A DNA stretch of 10,725 nucleotides from NCBI GenBank assembly GCA_946886325.1, contig CAMPIK010000037.1, positions 1-10,725 of the forward strand. Direction: 5' to 3'. The stretch comes from an uncultured Shinella sp. (GTDB lineage Bacteria > Pseudomonadota > Alphaproteobacteria > Rhizobiales > Rhizobiaceae). A program made the position numbers and the translations under genes. The notes beneath the pieces were generated by a model, which had not been told where the DNA came from, made no database searches, and saw nothing but the letters and a program-made list of their open reading frames with translations. Positions within the stretch are counted from its first letter, which is position 1. Every line of letters starts with the position of its first letter. Shown here piece after piece: positions 1-5,191 of this stretch.

Positions 1-132
1 GAACCAGACAGCGGTGCCGGCAGCGGCGCAGAGCGCCAGCATCAGGCCGCGTCCGCGTGCCCTGTTGCGGCGCTTGCTGCGCGCCGCAGGATTCCCGTGA
101 ACGGCCTTCTTTCCATAGACGGCTGACGTCAT
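1..132 (-). CDS. Partial membrane protein of unknown function, N-terminus only
   Basis: This is the first 44 codons of a gene read on the minus strand and cut by the window edge. The peptide starts MTSAVYGKK. It has a strongly basic stretch at residues 18-29 (SKRRNRARGRGL is part of it), then a hydrophobic segment from about residue 30 (LMLALCAAAGTAVWF) that runs off the edge. That pattern, a positive cytoplasmic head followed by a transmembrane or uncleaved signal-anchor segment, suggests an N-in membrane or exported protein. The ATG at 130-132 is the first start in frame, and the Shine-Dalgarno sequence in front of it is weak (ACGAG). The gene lies downstream of the amidase in the same direction with about 160 bases between them. 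I do not recognise the family and too little is visible to name it. Confidence 0.55.
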   Translation of the reverse strand, partial: MTSAVYGKKAVHGNPAARSKRRNRARGRGLMLALCAAAGTAVWF

Positions 133-293
133 GATACTCGTACCCAAACGCTTACTCGACCCGGCGTCGAAAAACTGCGACGCCGCTACTTCGGAGGGGT
201 GCCGCCACGTGGCTGCGCCCACCTTCCCCAAAAGAATGGCGAAATATGGTAAGCAATTCGTTTATGGATTGCGCCGCTTTTGCGGAAATCCGC
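133..293. other. Intergenic region with a perfect 8-bp inverted repeat
   Basis: This gap separates the amidase stop from the start of the leftmost gene. It is more AT-rich at 235-275 than the flanking genes. A perfect inverted repeat, CGGCGTCG (162-169) and CGACGCCG (178-185), encloses an 8-nt loop about 30 bases upstream of the leftmost start codon on the minus strand. A tiny CCGC-TTTT-GCGG hairpin (274-285) sits just past the amidase stop. Neither hairpin is followed by a clear T-tract, so neither is a convincing terminator. The 162-185 hairpin could instead lie in the 5' leader of the leftmost gene. Confidence 0.35.
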
Positions 294-1712
294 TCAGAGC
301 GCCGGTTCGCTCGATTTCCAGTCGGTGCGCGCCTCGTAGGCGGCCGCCATCTGCAGCACCGCGCGGTCGGCGCGGGGCGGTCCGACGATCTGGATTCCGG
401 CCGGCAAACCGCCCGGTCCGAAGCCCGCCGGCATGGCCGCGACCGGGAGCCCGGCCATGGTCGGGCCGATCACCACCTCCATCCAGCGGTGATAGGTATC
501 CATCGCCCGCCCGTCGATCGCCTTCGGCCAGTCGAGCGTCGCATCGAAGGGAAAGACCTGCGCCGACGGCAGGACGAGAAAATCGTAGCGCTCGAAGAGC
601 GACAGCATGTAGCGATACCAGTCGCTGCGCGCCGTGGACGCCGCGTGGATGTCCGCCGGCGAAAGCGCGTGGCCGTTCTCGATCTCCCAGATCATCTCCG
701 GCTTCATCCGGCCGCGCCGGTCGCCATCCGCATAATCGGCCGCCTGCCCGGACGAGACGAGGAAATGCCGGAGCGTCCGCCATGCGTGCCACAGGCGATC
801 CATGTCGAAACCCGGCGCAACTTCCTCAACCGCGCATCCCATCGCGGAAAAGACGTCGAGGGACTGCCGGCAAAGATCGAGCACACCGGGCTCGAACGGC
901 AGGTAGCCGCCATAGTCGCCGAGAAAGCCGATGCGCGCACCGTCGATCTCGCCGTTTCCGTTCGGGGTCAGGTCCTCGTCCGGCAGCGAGAGCGGGTCGC
1001 GCGGGTCGTATCCGGCCTGCGTTGCCAGAAGCATGGCGACATCGGCGACGGTGCGGCCCATCGGCCCGTTGACGGCGAGTTGCCCCAGATAGAGTTCGTT
1101 GCCGAGGGCGGGCACGCGGCCGAAGGAGGGGCGGAAGCCGACCACATTGTTGAAGGCGGCGGGATTGCGCAGCGAGCCCATCATGTCGCTGCCGTCGGCG
1201 ACAGGCAGCAGGCGCGCGGCGAGCGCCGCCGCGGCACCGCCCGATGAGCCGCCGGCGCTCTTCGACGGATCATGAGGGTTACGCGTCACGCCGAAGACGG
1301 AATTGTAGCTGTGCGAGCCGAGGCCCATCTCCGGCGCATTGGTCTTGCCGATGAAGATCGCGCCGGCTGCCCGGATGCGCTCGACATGGATGTCGTCGAA
1401 ATCAGGCACGTGGTCGACATAGTTCGGCGAGCCATAGGTGCAGGGCAGTCCGCGAGCCTCGGAGAGATCCTTGACCGCGAAGGGCATGCCATGCAGCCAG
1501 CCACGCGGCATGCCGTCCATCAGTTCCCGGTCGGCCGCCTCCGCCTCCGCCAGAAGCTCCGCCGCGTCGCGAAGGCTGACGATGGCGTTGATGACGGGAT
1601 TTACGATCGCGATGCGCGCAAGATAGGCTTCCATCACCGCGCGGCAGGACATCCGCCGGGTGAGAATGGCGGCGGACAGTTCGAGGGCGGATAGCGATGT
1701 GACGTCGTCCAA
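294..1712 (-). CDS. Amidase-signature family hydrolase
   Basis: A 472-residue enzyme of the amidase signature family, which hydrolyses carboxamide bonds with a Ser-cisSer-Lys triad. Lys81 lies in GMPFAVKDL, the cis-serine is Ser156 in KSAGGSSGG, and the nucleophile is Ser180 in GSDMMGSLRNPA. The 24-residue gap between the two serines matches characterised members. The length is typical of a stand-alone amidase, and no gatB or gatC is nearby, so a tRNA amidotransferase subunit is unlikely. No signal peptide is visible, so it is probably cytoplasmic. The start is taken as TTG at 1710-1712, because GGAG is well placed upstream and the protein then begins with the usual helix before the LARI segment. 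It diverges from cutC. The substrate cannot be told from sequence: aryl-acetamides, indoleacetamide and other small amides are all possible. Family certain, specificity unknown. Confidence 0.9.
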   Translation of the reverse strand: MDDVTSLSALELSAAILTRRMSCRAVMEAYLARIAIVNPVINAIVSLRDAAELLAEAEAADRELMDGMPRGWLHGMPFAVKDLSEARGLPCTYGSPNYVDHVPDFDDIHVERIRAAGAIFIGKTNAPEMGLGSHSYNSVFGVTRNPHDPSKSAGGSSGGAAAALAARLLPVADGSDMMGSLRNPAAFNNVVGFRPSFGRVPALGNELYLGQLAVNGPMGRTVADVAMLLATQAGYDPRDPLSLPDEDLTPNGNGEIDGARIGFLGDYGGYLPFEPGVLDLCRQSLDVFSAMGCAVEEVAPGFDMDRLWHAWRTLRHFLVSSGQAADYADGDRRGRMKPEMIWEIENGHALSPADIHAASTARSDWYRYMLSLFERYDFLVLPSAQVFPFDATLDWPKAIDGRAMDTYHRWMEVVIGPTMAGLPVAAMPAGFGPGGLPAGIQIVGPPRADRAVLQMAAAYEARTDWKSSEPAL

Positions 1713-1851
1713 GGGGATCTCCGGGTGGGGGGCGGTCCTGACCTATCAGGTGAGGTCCGGCCTTTCCACCCCTTGCGGCCATTCTTCGGGACCATTGCCG
1801 CCGCCGGGCTGCCGACATAACGTCGGCCAAGACTCATCTGAAAGGACCGAC
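1713..1851. promoter_or_regulatory. Divergent amidase/cutC control region with two inverted repeats
   Basis: These 139 bases separate two divergent genes and must carry promoters for both. Two symmetric sites are visible. One is GACCT-N8-AGGTC at 1740-1757, which also contains CCTGA-CCTA-TCAGG at 1737-1750. The other is GCCGACATAACGTCGGC at 1811-1827, a 6-bp inverted repeat with a 5-nt centre, 14 bases before the cutC Shine-Dalgarno. A weak promoter-like pair for cutC (TTGCCG at 1795-1800, CATAAC at 1816-1821) would overlap the second repeat. Whether they are operators or leader hairpins cannot be decided from sequence. Confidence 0.35.
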
Positions 1852-2598
1852 ATGGCGCATCCGCTGATCGAAATCTGCGTCGAGGGCATCGACGGCTTCC
1901 TGGCGGCACAGGCCGCCGGTGCCGACCGCGTGGAACTCTGCGCAAGCCTCATGGAAGGCGGGCTGACGCCGAGTATAGCCACGATCCGCGCCGCCGTCGC
2001 GGCGGCCACGATCCCCGTTCACGTCATCATCCGCCCGCGCGGCGGCGATTTCCTCTATTCGGAGGCGGAGTTCGAGACGATGCGCGCCGACATCGCAGCC
2101 TTGCGCGAAGAGGGCGTGGCCGGCGTCGTCATCGGCTGCCTGACGCCGGACGGCCGCATCGACGAGGTGCGGACGAAGGCGCTGGTCGAGGCCGCACGCC
2201 CGATGTCCGTCACCTGCCACCGCGCCTTCGACATGACGGCCGATTTCGCCGAAGCCCTGGAGGCGCTGATCCGCTGCGGCGTCGACCGGGTGCTCACCTC
2301 CGGCCAGCGCGACACGGCGCTGGAGGGGCTCGACATCCTGAAGCGCTCGCAGGAGCTGGCAGCGGGACGCATCGTGATCATGGGCTGCGGCGCACTTGAT
2401 GCCTTGAACATCCGGGCCGTGCGCGACGGCGCCGGCCTCGGCGAACTGCATTTCGCCGCCCTCAGGACCATCCCGAGCGGCATGGCCTTCCGCAATCCGC
2501 ATGTCGGCATGGGCGGAACGGAGAAGGATCGCGAGTACGAACTGACGATCACGGACATGGATGCGGTCAGGGCGACGATCGCGGCAGCAAAGTCTTGA
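1852..2598 (+). CDS. cutC: CutC family protein
   Basis: A 248-residue protein of the CutC family, a TIM-barrel fold expected in the cytoplasm. Diagnostic stretches are ELCASLMEGGLTPS (28-41), VHVIIRPRGGDFLYS (56-70), VTCHRAFDM (120-128) and VLTSGQ (147-152). The length agrees with bacterial CutC. The ATG at 1852 is chosen because AAAGGAC lies 5-11 bases upstream and the family's N-terminus (LIEICVEG) begins just after it; longer in-frame extensions lack a ribosome site. CutC is usually annotated as a copper homeostasis protein. In E. coli the copper phenotype was later ascribed to the sRNA MicL, whose promoter lies inside cutC, so the molecular role is open. creA follows 61 bases downstream in the same direction with its own ribosome site. 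The amidase diverges upstream. Confidence 0.93.
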   Translation: MAHPLIEICVEGIDGFLAAQAAGADRVELCASLMEGGLTPSIATIRAAVAAATIPVHVIIRPRGGDFLYSEAEFETMRADIAALREEGVAGVVIGCLTPDGRIDEVRTKALVEAARPMSVTCHRAFDMTADFAEALEALIRCGVDRVLTSGQRDTALEGLDILKRSQELAAGRIVIMGCGALDALNIRAVRDGAGLGELHFAALRTIPSGMAFRNPHVGMGGTEKDREYELTITDMDAVRATIAAAKS

Positions 2599-2630
2599 CG
2601 GGACGGCTATTGCAGCAGGGCGCTTACCGC

Positions 2631-2636
2631 CTATCT
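2631..2636 (+). promoter_or_regulatory. Candidate -10 box for creA
   Basis: CTATCT resembles the rhizobial -10 consensus CTATAT and lies 24 bases before the creA start. A weak -35 (TATTGC, 2608-2613) is spaced 17 bases from it. A better-looking TTGACG at 2595-2600 overlaps the cutC stop but is about 30 bases away, which is too far. This is tentative and is based only on motif and spacing. Confidence 0.3.
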
Positions 2637-2659
2637 CTAGGGCACACAAGGAGATCGCC

Positions 2660-3145
2660 ATGTTTCGTGCCTGCCTGAACGCTGCCATCCTGTCCATCGC
2701 CCTCGCCTCGCCCGCCGCTGCGGAACAGGTCGGGGAAGTCGGCGTCGACTGGATGGGCAACGACATCATCGTCGATGCGGTCAGCGACCCCGAGATCACC
2801 GGCGTGACCTGCCATGTGACCTATTTCGACCGCGGCGTGCTCGACCGTCTGCAGAAGGGCAACTGGTTCGAGGACCCGTCGAACAATGCGATCGCCTGCC
2901 GGCAGACCGGCCCGATCGAGATCGGCGACAACGAGCTCGATGAAGGCGGCGAGGAAGTCTTCAAATCAGGCCTTTCCCTCGTCTGGAAGAAACTGGTCGT
3001 CACCCGCATCTACGACCGCAAGAACGACACACTGATCTATCTCGCCCATTCACGCGAACTGACCGAGGGATCGGCGAAGATGTCGATCTCGACCGTGCCG
3101 CTCTACGGCGAACAGGTGACCTGGAAAAACGGCAAGCCCGAATAG
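2660..3145 (+). CDS. creA: CreA family periplasmic protein
   Basis: A 161-residue exported protein of the CreA family. Residues 1-21 form a signal peptide (MFRACLNAAILSIALASPAAA) with probable cleavage after Ala21, leaving a mature protein starting EQVGEVGVDWMGND. Conserved CreA features are the V-DWMGNDIIVDAVSDPEI block (29-46), GVTCHVTYFDRG (48-59), SNNAIACRQTGPI (74-86) and the WKKLVVTRIYD segment (109-119). Cys51 and Cys80 remain in the mature part and could form a disulfide. The start ATG has a strong AAGGAG six bases upstream, which rules out the longer in-frame extension. Length matches the E. coli protein. The biochemical role of CreA is unknown; the E. coli gene is named for its position beside creBC, which is absent here. 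Confidence 0.9.
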   Translation: MFRACLNAAILSIALASPAAAEQVGEVGVDWMGNDIIVDAVSDPEITGVTCHVTYFDRGVLDRLQKGNWFEDPSNNAIACRQTGPIEIGDNELDEGGEEVFKSGLSLVWKKLVVTRIYDRKNDTLIYLAHSRELTEGSAKMSISTVPLYGEQVTWKNGKPE

Positions 3146-3176
3146 AACTGGCCTTCATCGATACTCGAAAACGCGA

Positions 3177-3202
3177 AACCCCGAAGCTGGTGCTCCGGGG
3201 TT
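3177..3202. terminator. Hairpin between convergent creA and a secreted-protein gene
   Basis: AACCCCG (3177-3183) pairs with CGGGGTT (3196-3202). After one mismatch, three more pairs (3185-3187 with 3192-3194) close a 4-nt loop. It sits 31 bases after the creA stop and 34 bases after the stop of the opposing gene, so it is placed to end both transcripts. The T-tract is poor on the plus strand (TCTCCTC) and somewhat better on the minus strand (TTTCGCGTTTTCG). Confidence 0.65.
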
Positions 3203-3236
3203 CTCCTCGCTGCCGCATCTGTCTTGCGGCTGACGG

Positions 3237-3758
3237 CTAGAGGACGATGAACGTCACGGTACCGTCGGCGTTCTGCTGGGCAAAGACGATGTTGTTGATC
3301 TGGACGTTCTGCGCCTCGAGAGCGGCGACCAGGTCCGGATTGGCCATGATGTCGGCCTGAAGCTTCTGCACTTCAGCCTGATTGGCCTCGTCGAGCTTGG
3401 CGAAACGGTCACGCTCGCGCTTCTCGCGCAGTTCGGAGACGCGCTTGACGCTGACCTTGGTTGCATCGACGACCGCGAAGTCGCTGACGCCGACCATGTC
3501 GCTCTCGATGGCGCCGGTGTCCATCAGGTCCGTTGCTGCACCGGGCGTCGTTTCGCCTTCTTCCATCTGCATCTGGTCGGTTGCCGTCGTGCTGTTGCCG
3601 GCATTGCCGTTCTCGGCCTGGGCGACCTCGAAGGTCTCGACCGGCTTCGGCGTCGGGACAGGAATCTTGAAGCCGTCCGAAGACGCCGCAAGGGCCGGTG
3701 CCGAAACGGCAGCGGACAGGATGGCAACGGAGAGAATGGTCTTCAGTGACGTGCGCAT
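3237..3758 (-). CDS. Secreted protein of unknown function
   Basis: A 173-residue protein that I cannot place in a named family. Residues 1-24 are a clear signal peptide (basic start MRTSLK, hydrophobic core, cleavage near ALA/AS). Residues 30-90 are low-complexity and probably disordered: a Pro/Lys patch (KIPVPTPKPVE), then Asn, Thr, Gln, Met and acidic residues. Residues 100-150 are charged and helical (VKRVSELREKRERDRFAKLDEANQAEVQKLQADI), a possible coiled coil. The C-terminus (FAQQNADGTVTFIVL) looks like a closing beta-hairpin. There are no cysteines and no second membrane segment, so it should be a soluble periplasmic protein. The ATG has AAAGGAA upstream. It converges with creA and follows pncA in the same direction. 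A candidate EcfG/RpoE2 promoter lies upstream, which suggests stress induction. Confidence 0.75.
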   Translation of the reverse strand: MRTSLKTILSVAILSAAVSAPALAASSDGFKIPVPTPKPVETFEVAQAENGNAGNSTTATDQMQMEEGETTPGAATDLMDTGAIESDMVGVSDFAVVDATKVSVKRVSELREKRERDRFAKLDEANQAEVQKLQADIMANPDLVAALEAQNVQINNIVFAQQNADGTVTFIVL

Positions 3759-3794
3759 GGCGGCATTCCTTTCGGCGTTAAGACTTGCGAAAGA

Positions 3795-3819
3795 AATGGA
3801 CCGCGTCGGAAAAGGTTCC
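3795..3819 (-). promoter_or_regulatory. Candidate EcfG/RpoE2 general-stress promoter
   Basis: Read on the minus strand, GGAACC (3819-3814) is followed by CATT (3798-3795). The arrangement GGAAC-N16-CATT fits the alphaproteobacterial EcfG pattern GGAAC-N16/17-CGTT, also written GGAAC-N18/19-TT for Sinorhizobium RpoE2, with one mismatch. It would place the transcript start near 3788, about 30 bases before the ATG of the secreted-protein gene. The motif and its position are seen; sigma-factor use is inferred. Confidence 0.5.
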
Positions 3820-3839
3820 GTGCCGCTCGGATGCGTCGG

Positions 3840-4469
3840 TCAGCCAGCGTCCAGAACCGCGCTCGACGTGATGATCTCTATGCCGGCCGCAAGCATCTTC
3901 TCCCTGGCCGCCGCGACGGTCGCCGGGTCGATCCCGCGGCTCGCATCCTCGATGAAGCGGATGCGGGTTCCGGGCAGCATCGTCGCCGCGTCGATCGCCG
4001 AGGCGCTGACGCAATAGTCGGTGGCGAGGCCGCAGACGTCGAGCTGGTCCACGCCGCGCTTCGACAGGTAGCCGGACAAGCCGGTGATCGCCGCCTGGTC
4101 GTTGTCGCGGAAGGCCGAATAGCTGTCCACCGCCGGATCGGTCCCCTTGCGCTGCACGAAATCGATGCCTGATGCATCGAGGTCCGGGTGAAAGTCCGCG
4201 TCGGGCGTTCCCTGCACGCAGTGATCCGGCCACATCATCTGCGGCTTGCCGCCGAGTTCGCCCATCTCGAAGGGCTGCTTTCCGGGATGGCTGGAGGCGA
4301 AGCTGCCATGGCCTTTCGGGTGCCAGTCCTGCGACGCCACGACGAGGTCGTAGCCGCCGTCCTTCATCAGGCGATTGGCGATCGGGATGACGGCATCGCC
4401 CTCCGGCACCGGCAGGTTGCCGCCGGGGCAGAAGCCGTTTTGAAGATCGACAAGCAGCAGGCATTTCAT
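3840..4469 (-). CDS. pncA: Nicotinamidase/pyrazinamidase
   Basis: A 209-residue isochorismatase-fold hydrolase that deamidates nicotinamide to nicotinate in NAD salvage and also acts on pyrazinamide. The catalytic triad is Asp8 (LLLVDLQNGF), Lys108 (VQRKGTD) and Cys153 (GLATDYCVSASA). Metal ligands are Asp48 and His50 in ASQDWHPKGHGSF and His83 in WPDHCVQGT. The DSYSAF segment (115-120) is also typical. Length matches bacterial PncA. The ATG at 4469 is chosen because AAGGGAG lies just upstream and residue 1 then falls directly before the LLLVDLQ strand; a 29-residue extension to 4556 would run through the RIME-like repeat and lacks a ribosome site. It is expressed from the same strand as mcp-cheW but is separated from them by a terminator and a repeat, so it is probably transcribed separately. 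Confidence 0.95.
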   Translation of the reverse strand: MKCLLLVDLQNGFCPGGNLPVPEGDAVIPIANRLMKDGGYDLVVASQDWHPKGHGSFASSHPGKQPFEMGELGGKPQMMWPDHCVQGTPDADFHPDLDASGIDFVQRKGTDPAVDSYSAFRDNDQAAITGLSGYLSKRGVDQLDVCGLATDYCVSASAIDAATMLPGTRIRFIEDASRGIDPATVAAAREKMLAAGIEIITSSAVLDAG

Positions 4470-4497
4470 GCGGGAACTCCCTTGCGGTTCGCCTGGA

Positions 4498-4598
4498 GCA
4501 TTTCCAGCCGAAGCGAAGTCGCTTCGGCGTCGGATAATGCGGCGAAAACAAAACACGATAGCATCTCTGGTGATCCGGATTTCACCTGAGATGCTATC
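4498..4598. repeat. RIME-like rhizobial intergenic palindromic mosaic element
   Basis: Two adjacent palindromes fill the gap between the cheW terminator and pncA. The first has outer arms GCATT (4498-4502) and AATGC (4536-4540), which close an imperfect stem around the perfect core GCCGAAGCG (4507-4515) / CGCTTCGGC (4520-4528). The second is GATAGCATCTC (4557-4567) / GAGATGCTATC (4588-4598), a perfect 11-bp stem, then one mismatch, then GGTGA/TCACC around an 8-nt loop. About 100 bp with two large palindromes is the architecture of the Rhizobium-specific intergenic mosaic elements (RIME1). The resemblance in sequence (GCATTTCCAGCCGAAGCG) is from memory. As transcribed RNA it would fold into two strong hairpins in the pncA leader. 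Confidence 0.75.
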
Positions 4599-4670
4599 GC
4601 TGGCGATTTGGCCGTGAGAATGGCCAGAGCCGCGCGGCCGCGCAAGTCCCGTGCGACAAAACGCCGAAAG

Positions 4671-4693
4671 CCCCGGCGGGAAGCCCGCCGGGG
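4671..4693 (-). terminator. Rho-independent terminator of mcp-cheW
   Basis: CCCCGGCGGG (4671-4680) and CCCGCCGGGG (4684-4693) form a perfect 10-bp GC stem with a 3-nt loop. Read on the minus strand it is followed by CTTTCGGCGTTTTG, a usable T-rich tail. It lies 31 bases after the cheW stop. Confidence 0.85.
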
Positions 4694-4723
4694 TGTTCCG
4701 ATCCGCCCGTCCCGTCCGGAAAA

Positions 4724-5188
4724 TCAGGCGGCCTGGGCCAGTTCGTCGGCGATCACGGTGTCGAGGTTCAGGAAGCAGACCATGGTCTTTTCCAGAGCGA
4801 CGATACCGCGGCAGAAGGCGCGCTGGGCTTCCGGGATGATTTCCGGCGCCGGCTGCAGGTCTTCGCTCTTGATGGTCATCATGTCGGAGACCTGCTCGAC
4901 CAGAAGGCCGACCAGCTTGCCGGCGATGTCGGTGACGATGATCGCCGAACGCTCGGACGGCTCCGTCATCTTCATGCCGAGGCGGCAGGCCATGTCGATG
5001 ACCGGGATCACCGCGCCGCGCAGGTTGATGAGGCCGAGCACATAGGGCGGCGTGTGCGGCATCGGCGTCACCGGCGCCCAGCCGCGGATTTCGCGGATCG
5101 CCATGATGTCGATGCAGAATTCCTGGTCTCCGAGGTGGAAGGAGACGATTTCGAGATAGGCGCCGGACTGTTTGATGGCGTTGGACAT
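4724..5188 (-). CDS. cheW: Chemotaxis coupling protein CheW
   Basis: A 154-residue CheW that links chemoreceptors to the CheA kinase in polar arrays. The whole protein is one CheW domain: EIVSFHLGDQEFCIDIMAIREIRGW (13-37), VLGLINLRGAVIPVIDMACRLGM (50-72) with the hallmark NLRG, then SERSAIIVTDIAGKLVGLLVEQVSDMMTI (78-106). The start ATG lies only 3 bases after the mcp stop, with GGAAGAG inside the end of mcp, so the two genes are almost certainly one operon with coupled translation. No cheA, cheY, cheR or cheB is in the window, so this is an accessory cheW outside a main che cluster. From memory, Agrobacterium has a second cheW paired with a receptor gene in this way. A strong terminator follows. 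Confidence 0.96.
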   Translation of the reverse strand: MSNAIKQSGAYLEIVSFHLGDQEFCIDIMAIREIRGWAPVTPMPHTPPYVLGLINLRGAVIPVIDMACRLGMKMTEPSERSAIIVTDIAGKLVGLLVEQVSDMMTIKSEDLQPAPEIIPEAQRAFCRGIVALEKTMVCFLNLDTVIADELAQAA

Positions 5189-5191
5189 GGA

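Noticed and set aside
131..1247. Two long plus-strand open frames (131-1072 and 246-1247) opposite the amidase
   Set aside because: Their products are Arg/Pro/Ser-rich or lack family features, and the minus strand carries the full amidase signature triad.
1834..2799. A 321-codon minus-strand open frame opposite cutC and creA
   Set aside because: CutC and CreA on the plus strand have full motifs, ribosome sites and normal lengths; the opposite frame shows low-quality composition.
4470..4556. A 29-residue N-terminal extension of PncA
   Set aside because: It would be encoded by the palindromic repeat, has no ribosome site, and the family starts at the LLLVDLQ strand directly after the inner ATG.
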